From NCBI RefSeq assembly GCF_007002745.1, contig NZ_SGNY01000007.1:62001-126000 (forward strand): 64,000 nucleotides of DNA. The letters are read 5' to 3'. This stretch comes from Martinezella rhizogenes (GTDB taxonomy: Bacteria > Pseudomonadota > Alphaproteobacteria > Rhizobiales > Rhizobiaceae). The position numbers were made by a program, and so were the translations under genes. The stretch's first letter is position 1; every line of letters starts with the position of its first letter. The notes under the pieces are model-generated. The model saw only the letters and a list, made by a program, of their open reading frames with translations. It ran no database searches and was not told the origin of the DNA. Of this stretch, positions 28,024-37,169 are shown one piece after another.

Positions 28024-29601
28024 TTACTCCGCAGCGACGAGTTTTTCAGGAACGAGCGGCGCTTCCGGCTCATGGTCCGGATCAGGCCCCTTGCGGATCG
28101 CCTTCAGCATCAGCCCCATCTCAACGATGAACAGCACCGTGTAGATGGCGATGAAACACAGAAGCGTAATCAGAACCGTCGAGGCGCTAAGGCTCGAAAC
28201 AGCCGCCGCCGTTGGCAGCACGCCCTCGATGATCCACGGCTGACGCCCGAACTCGGCCACAACCCAGCCCATTTCGGCGGCAATCCACGGCAGCGGAATG
28301 GCGAAGACGGCCACCTTCAGCAACAGCGGATAACGGTCCAGCCGCCGGCGGGCTGAAAGATAAAAGAAGGTCGCCGTCAAAACGATGAAGAACATGCCGA
28401 GACCGACCATGATGCGGAAGGCCCAGAACAGGGTCGGCACATGCGGAATGGTATCGGCCGCCGCCTTGGCGATCTGCTCTTCTGTCGCCTGACGCGGATC
28501 GTCGACATAACGTTTGAGCAGCAGGGCATAACCAAGCTCGTGGCCGAGTTCGGCGAACGTGCCGTTCACCTCTTCCGGCAGTTGCGCGCCCTTGCCGCTG
28601 GCGCGTATCTGCATCAGCGCGTCATAGGCCTTGATGCCGTCGCGGATACGGGTCTTTGCCTGTTCCACCAGATCGTTGATGCCAGGGATTTCCGTATCGA
28701 GCGAACGGGTACCGATAAGGCCCATCACCCAGGGGATCTTCACCGCGAAATGCGTCTCGCGCGCTTCCTGATTGGGGAAACCTATGGCCGTGAAGGGTGC
28801 CGGTGCCGGTTCCGTTTCCCACATGGCCTCGATGGAGGCGAGCTTCATCTTCTGGTGTTCGGTGGAGAGATAACCGCTTTCGTCCCCCAGCACGACGACC
28901 GACAGGGCTGACGCGAGACCAAAGGAAGCCGCGACCGTCATCGACCGCTTGGCGAGATCGACGTGACGCCCCTTCAGCACATACCAGGCGGAAACGCCGA
29001 GCACGAAGATGGAGGCCGTGACATAACCTGCGGAAACCGTGTGAACGAATTTCGCCTGTGCGACCGGGTTGAACAGGACCGCGGCGAAATCCGTCACTTC
29101 CATGCGCATGGTCTGCGGGTTGAAAGCCGAGCCCGTCGGGTTCTGCATCCAGCCATTGGCGATTAATATCCACAGCGCCGAGAAGTTCGAACCGATCGCC
29201 ACGCACCATGTCGCAACGAGATGGCCAAGTTTCGACAGCTTGTCCCAGCCGAAAAAGAACAGGCCAACGAAGGTAGCTTCCAGAAAGAAGGCCATCATGC
29301 CCTCGATCGCCAGCGGCGCACCGAAAATATCGCCGACATAGTGGCTGTAATAACTCCAGTTCATGCCGAACTGGAACTCCATGACAATGCCTGTCGAAAC
29401 ACCCAGCACGAAGTTGATGCCGAACAGCGTGCCCCAGAATTTCGTCATCTGCCGCCAGATCACCCGGCCGGTCATGACATAGACCGTTTCCATGATGGCG
29501 ATGACCACCGACAGCCCGATCGTCAGCGGAACGAACAGAAAGTGATATAAAGCGGTAACCGCGAATTGCAGGCGCGACAGCGCCACGATGTCGAGTTCCA
29601 T
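28024..29601 (-). CDS. cydA: Cytochrome bd ubiquinol oxidase subunit I
   Basis: A 525-residue subunit carrying the three hemes. The N-terminal RLQFAVTALYHFLFVPLTIG contains the heme b595 ligand His; GDESGYLSTEHQKMKLASIEAMWETE is the start of the quinol-binding Q-loop; GRQPWIIEGVLPT is the invariant motif near the C-terminus. The Q-loop is long, with an insert like that of E. coli, which marks the L subfamily. It reduces oxygen with ubiquinol and resists cyanide and nitric oxide. Confidence 0.96.
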   Translation of the reverse strand: MELDIVALSRLQFAVTALYHFLFVPLTIGLSVVIAIMETVYVMTGRVIWRQMTKFWGTLFGINFVLGVSTGIVMEFQFGMNWSYYSHYVGDIFGAPLAIEGMMAFFLEATFVGLFFFGWDKLSKLGHLVATWCVAIGSNFSALWILIANGWMQNPTGSAFNPQTMRMEVTDFAAVLFNPVAQAKFVHTVSAGYVTASIFVLGVSAWYVLKGRHVDLAKRSMTVAASFGLASALSVVVLGDESGYLSTEHQKMKLASIEAMWETEPAPAPFTAIGFPNQEARETHFAVKIPWVMGLIGTRSLDTEIPGINDLVEQAKTRIRDGIKAYDALMQIRASGKGAQLPEEVNGTFAELGHELGYALLLKRYVDDPRQATEEQIAKAAADTIPHVPTLFWAFRIMVGLGMFFIVLTATFFYLSARRRLDRYPLLLKVAVFAIPLPWIAAEMGWVVAEFGRQPWIIEGVLPTAAAVSSLSASTVLITLLCFIAIYTVLFIVEMGLMLKAIRKGPDPDHEPEAPLVPEKLVAAE

Positions 29602-29667
29602 GGTTTTACCCCACCTTTATGGGAAGCCGGCCTTCTGTTACGAAATCACGCCGGCCCCGAAAAATAC

Positions 29668-31359
29668 TCAGTCCCGACGTAATGTTTGCAGCACTACGTC
29701 GTATTCCGGCGTCCCGCTTTGACATTCGTCAAATTGGCGCCCGTCTTTCAGCACGATGATGCGGTCAGTGAATTCGGCCTCGCGGCGATTATGGGTGATC
29801 ATCACGACAGTCTTGTCTTCGGCCCTCGCAAACAGCCGGCTGAGCACGTCGCGGGCCGTCTCGCCGTCCAGTCCCTCGGTCACCTCGTCAAGAAGCCAGA
29901 GCGGTTTGTCGATGAGCAGAAAACGGGCAAGCGCCAGCCGGCGCGACTGGCCACCGGAGAGACCCTGCCCCGCCTCGCCAAGCCTCGTCTCCAGCCCGGC
30001 GGGCAGGGTTTTGACGTGTTCGGCAAGGCCTGCGGCGTCAAGGACGTCCCACAATTCGCGCTCGGTCTCAGCGGGTTTCGCCAGTCTCAGATTATCGGCA
30101 ATGCTATCGCGGAAAAGCTGGCTCCGTTGTGTCATAAGCGAAGAGGGCAAGGCGCGGACAGTACCTGCCGATGGCTGCAATTCACCGGCCAGAAGCTGGA
30201 GGAGGCTCGTCTTGCCCGCACCGCTCGGGCCGATGATCGCGACCTTTTCGCCAGCGGCAATGGCAAGATTGATCTTGGTCAGGACCGGCTGGTCGTTGCC
30301 GTGCCGTTCCAGACGCACGCCTTCAAGCTCGGCAGCCACGCCGCTGGCGGGCAAAGCCGGACAACGGACCTCGGCCGGCGCTGAAAGGCGCGGCGCGATG
30401 CGCCTTGCGGAAAACAATGTGCGGCCGAGTTCCATCGCTCCGCGGCGCAGCGCGGTGAAAGGCTCCAGCGCGGCAAAACAGACGAGCAACCCGAGCGCGG
30501 CGGCCGGCGCGCTGACCGTTCCCTGCTCCGCCAGCCAGGCCATGCCGAGCAGAGCCGCGCTCAGAAGGACCGCCGTTGCAAGCCCAAAGGAAAAACCGGC
30601 ATTCGTTTCGATGCGGTTCAAGGCCTCGTCGCAGGACAGCAGGTAGTCATCGGCGCGCCTCACTGCCGCGACCTGCGCGGAAAGGCGACCTGCCGTGAGC
30701 AATTCCGTCTGACCGTTGACGAGGTCTGCCGTACGGGCACGCAAGGCTTCAAGTCCGATTGCCCGCCGGCGCGAGAATTTCTCTGCCCGCAGGGCGGAGC
30801 GCACCGAAATGCCGAGCCCTGCCGCAATGAGAAAGACCGCCGCCAGAATGCCCGCAAGCGGATTGAGAAAAGCCAGCCCGATGCCGGTTGCAACAGCCGC
30901 AAGGACCGCAACGGCGGCAGGAACCAGCACACGCAGATACAGCGAATCCAGCGCATCGATATCCGCGGTCAACCGGTTCAGCAGGCGGGCGGGCCTCGCT
31001 TCCAGATTTTGCGCCGCCTGCGGCGCTGCAAAGCCGCGAAACAGCCTTTCGCGCAGCGCCGCGAGCACGGAGAGCGTGGCTTCATGGGTGGTCATGCGCT
31101 CGCCGTACCGGGCGGCGGTGCGCGACAGCGCCAGAAGACGAATGGCTGCCGACGGCATAAAGACATCAAACGCATAGGCCGTTGCCGGAAGCAGACCGGC
31201 AATGGCAGTGGCAGTAATAAACCAGCCGGAAACACCGAGAAGGCCGATGCCCGCCAGCACCGTGGTTGCGGCCAGAACCGTGCCGGCAAGCAGCATGCCG
31301 CGACGCGCCGACCAGAATAGGGCAATGACAGGTTTCAATATGGCAAAACGCGCAATCAT
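29668..31359 (-). CDS. cydC: Thiol reductant ABC exporter subunit CydC
   Basis: A 563-residue half-transporter with six N-terminal membrane helices and a C-terminal ATPase: Walker A GPSGAGKTS, signature LSGGQSRRLALAR, Walker B LWLLDEVTEGLD. With CydD it exports glutathione and cysteine to the periplasm, which is needed to assemble cytochrome bd. The ATG overlaps the cydD stop (ATGA). The Walker B is followed by Val instead of Pro, a variation tolerated in CydC. Confidence 0.92.
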   Translation of the reverse strand: MIARFAILKPVIALFWSARRGMLLAGTVLAATTVLAGIGLLGVSGWFITATAIAGLLPATAYAFDVFMPSAAIRLLALSRTAARYGERMTTHEATLSVLAALRERLFRGFAAPQAAQNLEARPARLLNRLTADIDALDSLYLRVLVPAAVAVLAAVATGIGLAFLNPLAGILAAVFLIAAGLGISVRSALRAEKFSRRRAIGLEALRARTADLVNGQTELLTAGRLSAQVAAVRRADDYLLSCDEALNRIETNAGFSFGLATAVLLSAALLGMAWLAEQGTVSAPAAALGLLVCFAALEPFTALRRGAMELGRTLFSARRIAPRLSAPAEVRCPALPASGVAAELEGVRLERHGNDQPVLTKINLAIAAGEKVAIIGPSGAGKTSLLQLLAGELQPSAGTVRALPSSLMTQRSQLFRDSIADNLRLAKPAETERELWDVLDAAGLAEHVKTLPAGLETRLGEAGQGLSGGQSRRLALARFLLIDKPLWLLDEVTEGLDGETARDVLSRLFARAEDKTVVMITHNRREAEFTDRIIVLKDGRQFDECQSGTPEYDVVLQTLRRD

Positions 31360-33152
31360 GACCGATCCCCCGAATGGATCGCCGCCATATCCACGACCCT
31401 GTCCATGCGCGCCGCCAGCACCGGATCATGGGTTGCGACGATCAACGTCCTGCCTTTTGCGAGCTGCAGCAGGTTTTCCGTAATGAGAGTGGCGGTTTCC
31501 CGGTCCAGATGCGCCGTCGGCTCGTCAGCCAGAATAAGGCGTGTCGCGGGATCGGCGACGGCGCGCGCAATGGCCAGCCGCACCGCTTCACCACCGGAAA
31601 TGCCATGGCCGGCATCGCCGACAAGCAGATGTTGCCGGGCGGATGACAGTCTTTCGAGACCTGTCTGCTCAAGCGCTGTCTCGACCATATCCCGCGTAAT
31701 GCCGGGGCGGCCGAAATGGATATTTGCCGCAAGCGAACCGGCAAAAAAGAACGGTTTCTGGCCGATCCAGCCGATGGATGTTCGAATTGTATCAGCCGCC
31801 TCGTCATCAAGGGCGATACCGCCGATTTTTATCGTGCCGCTTCCGGCCGAAGCCAGCCCGGCGACCAGCGACAGGACAGTGGATTTGCCGCAACCCGATG
31901 GCCCCAGGAGCGCTACCGTTTCGCCCGCCCGAATGTTGAGATTGAAATTGCGGAGCACGGGCGGCGAGGCTGGATAGGCAAAGGACAGGTCGTCCATCTC
32001 CACCGTACCGGGGGTGGGCAATGTTGCCGACGCCACATCCCTGCCCTCACCCGCAATGGCCGCACCGCCCTGCGTCAACTTGTCGAGCGCATCAAGTGCT
32101 GCTTCCCCCGCCGCCCGGTCGTGCCAGACTGCGGATAATTCCCGTAGCGGCTCAAAGAAGGCCGGGGCCAGAAGCAGGATGAACAGACCCTCGGCAAGTG
32201 TCAGCTTCTGCCCCCACGCGCCGAAATCAAGAAAACCGAGGAGATGGAAACCGATGTAAACGGCGGTCATGGCAACGCCTAGGGCGGCGAAAAGCTCCAG
32301 GACCGCCGAAGACAGAAAAGCGATCCTCAGAACCGCCATCGTCCGCGTCTTGAGGTTCTGCGCATCGGCGCTGAGGCGCCCGGCAGTCAGATCGACAGCT
32401 TCCAGTGCGCGGATTGTTTCCAGCCCGCGCAGGCGATCCAGCAGGAAAGCATTCATATTGCCGGTCTCGGCCAGCTGCTTTTCGCTCGCCGCCTTGGCCT
32501 GCCAGCCGATCAGCGCCATGAAAAGCGGAATGGTCGGCATGGAGAGGAGCAGCACCAGCGCCGCAATCCAGGTGAACGGCAGGATCACCAGCACAAAAAC
32601 CAGGGGAACGATGGTCGCCTTCATCCGCGCCGGCTGGAAACGGGAAAGATAGGGCACCAGCGATTCCGCCGCCTCGGCCACGACACTTGCCGCCTCGCCG
32701 GAAGCCGTGCGCGACAAATCGAGCGGCGAAACCTTCGCCACAGCCTGAAGCGCTTCCAGCCGCCGCTGCGACAACGCCGCACGCGCAGTACGAAACGATA
32801 GTCTCGCAGCGATTTTCTCCAGCCACGCCTTCAGGAAACCCAGAATGAGAACCGCAACAGCCGCCGGCACGATTGCCATCATCGGCTCGCCATCAGCGAT
32901 TTTTCCGACGGAAAAGGCCAGCAGGCCCGCCTGCGGCAACCAGAGCAGGGCCGCCAGAACATGCACCAGGGCAACAGATCTTCCCACCGCCGGTGCGCGC
33001 GTCGCCTTCACGGCAGTCTTGTCACGGGAGGTCTTGCGGCTGGCGGTGCTGAAGAAGCGCCGCCTCGGCGTTTCAGATGAGACCGAAACCGGCACAGGAC
33101 AGTCTGCGCCATTGCTATCGGCCGACTGGCGGATTTGTGCGGACATGTTCAT
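31356..33152 (-). CDS. cydD: Thiol reductant ABC exporter subunit CydD
   Basis: A 598-residue half-transporter. An extra N-terminal cytoplasmic stretch of about 55 residues, rich in Ser and Arg, precedes the first membrane helix (VALVHVLAALLWLPQAGLLAF). The ATPase shows Walker A GPSGCGKST, signature ISGGEAVRLAIARA and Walker B RLILADEPTAHLD. The ATG at 33152 was chosen because GAGGAG lies seven bases before it. It follows the GbsR-like regulator after 11 bp. Confidence 0.92.
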   Translation of the reverse strand: MNMSAQIRQSADSNGADCPVPVSVSSETPRRRFFSTASRKTSRDKTAVKATRAPAVGRSVALVHVLAALLWLPQAGLLAFSVGKIADGEPMMAIVPAAVAVLILGFLKAWLEKIAARLSFRTARAALSQRRLEALQAVAKVSPLDLSRTASGEAASVVAEAAESLVPYLSRFQPARMKATIVPLVFVLVILPFTWIAALVLLLSMPTIPLFMALIGWQAKAASEKQLAETGNMNAFLLDRLRGLETIRALEAVDLTAGRLSADAQNLKTRTMAVLRIAFLSSAVLELFAALGVAMTAVYIGFHLLGFLDFGAWGQKLTLAEGLFILLLAPAFFEPLRELSAVWHDRAAGEAALDALDKLTQGGAAIAGEGRDVASATLPTPGTVEMDDLSFAYPASPPVLRNFNLNIRAGETVALLGPSGCGKSTVLSLVAGLASAGSGTIKIGGIALDDEAADTIRTSIGWIGQKPFFFAGSLAANIHFGRPGITRDMVETALEQTGLERLSSARQHLLVGDAGHGISGGEAVRLAIARAVADPATRLILADEPTAHLDRETATLITENLLQLAKGRTLIVATHDPVLAARMDRVVDMAAIHSGDRS

Positions 33153-33163
33153 GACCGATCTCC

Positions 33164-33742
33164 TCACCTGTCCTTTTTCGCGCCGCGGGGTCTTGCAAGA
33201 GAGACGATCTTGTCCTTCGCCTCCAGCAGCTTCGTGACCTTTGAGCCGAGCGCCAGAAGGGAGGCCAGCCTTTCCGTCTCCAGCCGCTTCACATCGTCAT
33301 ACCAGCCGGTGAGCTGCTCGATCAGTGTCTTCATCTCATCGATGCGCTTTTGCGCATGCCGCTCATCTTCGTTCTCCGGCGTCTCCATCAGAATTTCGCG
33401 CAATACGCTCAGCGTGGGATCAATTTCGCGCTTCTTGCGCTCTTCGGCAAGGGTACGGAGAATTTGCCAGACATCCTCCGGCGTCGTGAAAAAATCGCGC
33501 CTGTCGCCGGGAAAATGCTTGAGAATTGCAAGGTTCCACGCCTGAAGCTCCTTCAGGCTCATCGAGACATTGGAACGGGAAATGCCAAGCGCCTCAACAA
33601 TGTCATCGGCGCAAAGCGGCTGCGGCGATATGTAAAGCAAAGCATAGACTTGGCCGACGGTGCGGTTGATGCCCCAGCGGCTGCCCATCTCGCCAAAATG
33701 CAGCACGAAGGACTGAACGAGTGGTGGCAGGCTGGTCGGCAT
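33164..33742 (-). CDS. GbsR/MarR-type transcriptional regulator of the cyd operon
   Basis: A 192-residue regulator. An N-terminal winged helix (GINRTVGQVYALLYISPQPLCADDIVEALGISRSNVSMSLKELQAW) of GbsR/MarR type is followed by a helical, probably coiled-coil C-terminal half rich in Glu, Lys and Arg. The ATG at 33742 is preceded by AGGAAA; the longer frame to 33808 lacks a site. It is the first gene of the transcript with cydDCABX, so it probably adjusts their expression. Its signal is unknown. Confidence 0.85.
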   Translation of the reverse strand: MPTSLPPLVQSFVLHFGEMGSRWGINRTVGQVYALLYISPQPLCADDIVEALGISRSNVSMSLKELQAWNLAILKHFPGDRRDFFTTPEDVWQILRTLAEERKKREIDPTLSVLREILMETPENEDERHAQKRIDEMKTLIEQLTGWYDDVKRLETERLASLLALGSKVTKLLEAKDKIVSLARPRGAKKDR

Positions 33743-33817
33743 TTCTTTGTTTCCTGAATTTTCAGTAATTTCTGAAATTTCGATAACGCAAAAAATGACG
33801 GGCGGCAAATCACCTTT

Positions 33818-33831
33818 TTGACCTGCGTCAA
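33818..33831 (-). promoter_or_regulatory. FNR/FixK-like box TTGAC-N4-GTCAA
   Basis: The 14-bp palindrome TTGACCTGCGTCAA lies 76 bp upstream of the GbsR-like gene, the first gene of the cyd operon. It is one substitution per half from the FNR/FnrN/FixK consensus TTGAT-N4-ATCAA. The cytochrome bd genes downstream are a classic target of low-oxygen activation. Confidence 0.7.
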
Positions 33832-33914
33832 AATGTGCAGCTCGACTGGCGATACGTCAGCAGATGCTGGGCCGGATAGGCCGGGAGGACCAGGAAACCT
33901 TTCGCAGATAATTT

Positions 33915-33930
33915 ATGATACCGATAACAT
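33915..33930. promoter_or_regulatory. Second copy of the idn-type operator (14 of 16 bases)
   Basis: ATGATACCGATAACAT matches the perfect palindrome at 35219-35234 at 14 of 16 positions. It lies beyond the idnD terminator and about 170 bp before the cyd regulator gene. No plus-strand gene starts after it. Confidence 0.4.
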
Positions 33931-33962
33931 CAATGAGAGTCTGCTGAGGCTGAAATCTCTCG

Positions 33963-33998
33963 ATAAAAAACCGGCGGTGGAACTAGCCACCGCCGGTT
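33963..33998 (-). terminator. Terminator of the idonate dehydrogenase gene
   Basis: A perfect 12-bp stem (33969-33980 with 33987-33998, 6-base loop) is followed on the minus strand by TTTT, 27 bp past the stop codon of the dehydrogenase. Confidence 0.85.
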
Positions 33999-34024
33999 AG
34001 GGTCGTACAAATATGCGGAAGCAC

Positions 34025-35056
34025 TTAGGAAAAAGCGATCTGGACTTTCATCGCCCGACTGCGGTCGGAGGCGAATTCGAAGGCCGAGATGGCGTCATCT
34101 AGATCGACGGTCTGGGTGATGAATGGCTTGACGTCGATCAGGCCCTTGCGCATCAGCTCGACGCCGGTGGCGAATTCCTCGTGGAAGCGGAAGGAGCCGC
34201 GCAGATCGAGTTCCTTGGCGGTAATCGCCATCATCGGCAGGCTCATATCGCCACCCAGCCCGAGCTGGACGATGATACCGCGCGGCCGCAGTGCCGCGAT
34301 GCCGCCGGCAAGCGCCACGGCGGCGCCAGAGCATTCATAGAGAACGTCGAAAGTACCCTTGTTCGCGCCATAAGCGGCAAGCGCATCGGGCTCATCCTTG
34401 CTGTTGATGACACGATCCGCACCCGCTTCGCGCGCCTTGGCGAGCGTGAAATCGGAAAGGTCGGTCGCGACGATTTCGGCAGCACCCGCCCGGCGCGCAG
34501 CGAGGATGGAGAGAATGCCGATGGGGCCGCAACCCGTCACCAAAACGCGTTTTCCCAGCAAATCACCGGCGCGGCGGGTGGCATGCAGCGTCACCGCCAG
34601 CGGTTCCGCCATGGCCGCCTCACCGGTGCTCAGGCCGTCGGCCGGCACGCATTGCAGGGCATCCGCCACCAGAACCTCGCGGAAAGCGCCCTGAATATGC
34701 GGGAAAGGCATGGCGCTGCCATAAAAGTGCATATTGAGGCATTGGTTGTGCAGGCCTTCCTGACAAAAACGGCAGGTTCGGCACGGACGGGACGGCGAAA
34801 CCGCCACCAGGCCGCCAAGCTTCAGGCCTTCAACACCTTCACCGAGCTCCTCGATAACGGCGGAGACTTCATGGCCGAGCACCATGGGTTCGCGAAGCCG
34901 TATCGCGCCAAAACCACCATGGTTGTAATAGTGCAGATCGCTGCCGCAAATTCCGCCCCGGGCCAGACGAAGCCGCACTTCTCCCGGCCCCGGCGCTTCC
35001 TCCGGCCGCTCCTCAATGCGCACATCCTTTACCCCGTGGGCGACAATCGCTCTCAT
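34025..35056 (-). CDS. idnD: Zinc alcohol dehydrogenase family, L-idonate 5-dehydrogenase-like
   Basis: A 343-residue medium-chain dehydrogenase. The catalytic zinc ligands are in ICGSDLHYY and LGHEVS; the structural zinc cysteines are in PCRTCRFCQEGLHNQC; the Rossmann motif is VLVTGCGPIGILS. Sequence and context (divergent SDR gluconate-5-dehydrogenase-like gene) favour L-idonate 5-dehydrogenase, which makes 5-keto-gluconate. The ATG at 35056 has GGGAG eight bases upstream. Other polyols are possible substrates. Confidence 0.8.
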   Translation of the reverse strand: MRAIVAHGVKDVRIEERPEEAPGPGEVRLRLARGGICGSDLHYYNHGGFGAIRLREPMVLGHEVSAVIEELGEGVEGLKLGGLVAVSPSRPCRTCRFCQEGLHNQCLNMHFYGSAMPFPHIQGAFREVLVADALQCVPADGLSTGEAAMAEPLAVTLHATRRAGDLLGKRVLVTGCGPIGILSILAARRAGAAEIVATDLSDFTLAKAREAGADRVINSKDEPDALAAYGANKGTFDVLYECSGAAVALAGGIAALRPRGIIVQLGLGGDMSLPMMAITAKELDLRGSFRFHEEFATGVELMRKGLIDVKPFITQTVDLDDAISAFEFASDRSRAMKVQIAFS

Positions 35057-35192
35057 CAACAACTCCCGTTCAACCGCGCGCCACTGCGGCGCGTAAAAAT
35101 TTCCGCATCCAGATCGCGGCCACAAGACCACATTTAGCCGCCTTGCGGCCTCCTCCCGCGCCGGATTCGTACCGAAACCGGGCGTTTAAGCC

Positions 35193-35234
35193 TTGACATC
35201 CACACCTGAAAGGGATGAATGTTATCGATAACAT
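35193..35234. promoter_or_regulatory. Promoter and perfect operator palindrome ATGTTATCGATAACAT
   Basis: TTGACA at 35193-35198 is a consensus -35 box for the plus-strand gene. The perfect 16-bp palindrome at 35219-35234 covers the expected -10/start region. Its form is close to the operators of LacI-family gluconate/idonate regulators. It lies between the divergent idnD and idnO genes and could control both. No LacI-type gene is in the window. Confidence 0.7.
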
Positions 35235-35274
35235 AAACCTGTACAAATGCAATGTCGAGAGACTGGAGGAAACA

Positions 35275-36030
35275 GTGGGCCTTAATTTGTTCGATCTTTC
35301 CGGCCGCCGCGCCCTGATCACGGGTTCGTCCCAGGGCATCGGCTTCGCGCTGGCGCAAGGGCTTGCGGAAGCCGGCGCGGAAGTGGTGCTGAACGGGCGT
35401 GACGAAGCCAAGCTGAAAGCTGCCGCAGCCGGCATCAAGGGCGCCAGAACGCTTGCCTTCGACGCCACCGACCACGGCGCAGTGCGCGAGGCCATCGACC
35501 GTTTCGAAGCCGAAGTCGGCCCCATCGATATTCTGGTCAACAATGCCGGCATGCAGCACCGCACGCCGCTCGAGGATTTTCCGGCGGATGCCTTCGAGCG
35601 TCTTTTGCAGACCAACATTGCCTCGGTGTTCCACGCGGGACAGGCGGCAGCACGCCACATGATTTCCCGTGGACGCGGCAAGATCATCAATATCGCCAGC
35701 GTTCAGACCGCTCTTGCCCGCCCCGGCATCGCGCCCTACACCGCAACCAAGGGTGCCGTCGGCAATCTGACGAAAGGCATGGCGACGGACTGGGCGAAAT
35801 ACGGCCTGCAATGCAATGCCATCGCGCCGGGCTACTTCGACACGCCGCTCAATGCGGCACTGGTCGCAGACGAGACCTTTTCCGCATGGCTTGAAAAGCG
35901 CACGCCCGCCGGTCGCTGGGGCAAGGTCGAAGAGCTTGTCGGCGCCTGCATTTTCCTGTCATCCGACGCCTCGTCCTTCGTGAACGGCCATATTCTTTAC
36001 GTCGATGGCGGCATCACCGCCTCGCTTTAA
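35275..36030 (+). CDS. idnO: SDR oxidoreductase, gluconate 5-dehydrogenase-like
   Basis: A 251-residue SDR. The motif TGSSQGIG binds the cofactor, NNAG follows, and the catalytic SVQTALARPGIAPYTATK contains Ser, Tyr and Lys. It is close to gluconate 5-dehydrogenase (IdnO/Gno), which reduces 5-keto-gluconate to gluconate. GTG at 35275 is preceded by TGGAGGA with ideal spacing; the frame extends upstream through the operator and is not used. It is divergent from idnD. Confidence 0.82.
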   Translation: MGLNLFDLSGRRALITGSSQGIGFALAQGLAEAGAEVVLNGRDEAKLKAAAAGIKGARTLAFDATDHGAVREAIDRFEAEVGPIDILVNNAGMQHRTPLEDFPADAFERLLQTNIASVFHAGQAAARHMISRGRGKIINIASVQTALARPGIAPYTATKGAVGNLTKGMATDWAKYGLQCNAIAPGYFDTPLNAALVADETFSAWLEKRTPAGRWGKVEELVGACIFLSSDASSFVNGHILYVDGGITASL

Positions 36031-36040
36031 AAACATCATT

Positions 36041-36069
36041 CCGGATGGCGGGCAGCAGCCGCCATCCGG
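36041..36069. other. Intercistronic hairpin
   Basis: An 11-bp stem (36041-36051 with 36059-36069) lies between the SDR gene and the next oxidoreductase, without a T run after it. It may stabilise the upstream mRNA or limit read-through. Confidence 0.55.
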
Positions 36070-36108
36070 CATGGGACCGACGACACCACGACACTTTGGG
36101 AGGAGGCC

Positions 36109-37011
36109 GTGAACACCATGACCGAGAAGAACAAAGTCGCCCTGATCGGCGCAGGCGCCATGGGCGGAGCGATCGGCACACGGCTGATCGAAACCGGCAA
36201 TCAACTGACGGTTTTTGATCTGGATGCGGAGAAGGTGGCGGCCCTGACGAGCCTCGGTGCGCAAAGCGCCAGCACTGCTGCGGAAGCTGCATCCGTCTCC
36301 GATGTCGTGATCCTCAGCCTCAACTCACCGAAAATCGTCCGTATCGCCGTTTTCGGCAAGGATGGCGTGGCGGCGGGCGCAAAGCCCGGCACGCTGATCA
36401 TCGACATGTCCTCCATCGATCCGGAGGCGACAAAGGAACTGGCGGCCGAAGCCGCAGAAAAGGGGCTGCGCTGGGTGGATAGTCCCCTCTCCGGCGGCGC
36501 GCCCAAGGCGCTCATCGGGCAGTTGACGCTGATGGCAGGTGGCAGTGACAGGGACGTCGCCGACGCCCATCGCGTGCTGCAGGATGTGGCCAGCAATTTT
36601 ACCCATATGGGACCCTGCGGCGCAGGCCAGACGACCAAGCTCATCAACCAGGTTCTCTGCGGCCTGAACTTCCTGGCCGTGGCGGAAGCAACGCAGCTTG
36701 CGCTCGATGCCGGCGTCGATGCCGCCAAGATACCGCAGGCGCTGAAGGGCGGCCGGGCCGATAGCGCCATCCTGCAGGAATATATGCCGCGTTATGTGGC
36801 CAAGGACTATCGCCGCACCGGTCGCATCGACAATATGGTGAAAGACCTGAACGGCGCGCAGGATCTGGCCCGACGCACCAACACGGCCATGCCCTTGACG
36901 GCACTTTGCACCGAGGTGCACCGCATGCTGACGGCGGCGGGACTGGGCGGTGAGGATCAGGCCGCCCTGATGGAATTTTTCAGCGGCGCGAAACGAACCT
37001 TCCCGGACTGA
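36109..37011 (+). CDS. Beta-hydroxyacid dehydrogenase family protein (3-hydroxyisobutyrate/2-hydroxy-3-oxopropionate type)
   Basis: A 300-residue NAD(P)-dependent enzyme. The N-terminal LIGAGAMGGAIGTRLIETG is the cofactor site, DSPLSGGAPKALIGQLTLMAGG is the substrate-binding hallmark and the catalytic Lys lies in GAGQTTKLINQVL. The preceding genes act on sugar acids, so a tartronate semialdehyde or related substrate is plausible. The start is ambiguous: GTG at 36109 or ATG at 36118. The ribosome site is unusually long, GGGAGGAGG at 36098-36106. Confidence 0.85.
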   Translation: MNTMTEKNKVALIGAGAMGGAIGTRLIETGNQLTVFDLDAEKVAALTSLGAQSASTAAEAASVSDVVILSLNSPKIVRIAVFGKDGVAAGAKPGTLIIDMSSIDPEATKELAAEAAEKGLRWVDSPLSGGAPKALIGQLTLMAGGSDRDVADAHRVLQDVASNFTHMGPCGAGQTTKLINQVLCGLNFLAVAEATQLALDAGVDAAKIPQALKGGRADSAILQEYMPRYVAKDYRRTGRIDNMVKDLNGAQDLARRTNTAMPLTALCTEVHRMLTAAGLGGEDQAALMEFFSGAKRTFPD

Positions 37012-37169
37012 GTTCCGTCATAGGGGAAACAAACCTCGACGTAACGGAGATCGTTCTTGCTGCGACCTTTTCCAGCCATTGCGAAATATCGGCACAGCGA
37101 AGATGATCTGCGAATCGGGACAGTCTTCCCGATGATCGCAAACATATGCATACAGAGGACAATTTCCCG

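Noticed and set aside
33818..34000. A 60-codon plus-strand frame between the cyd and idn genes
   Set aside because: It covers the FNR-like box, the second operator copy and the idnD terminator stem, so the sequence is explained by regulatory elements.
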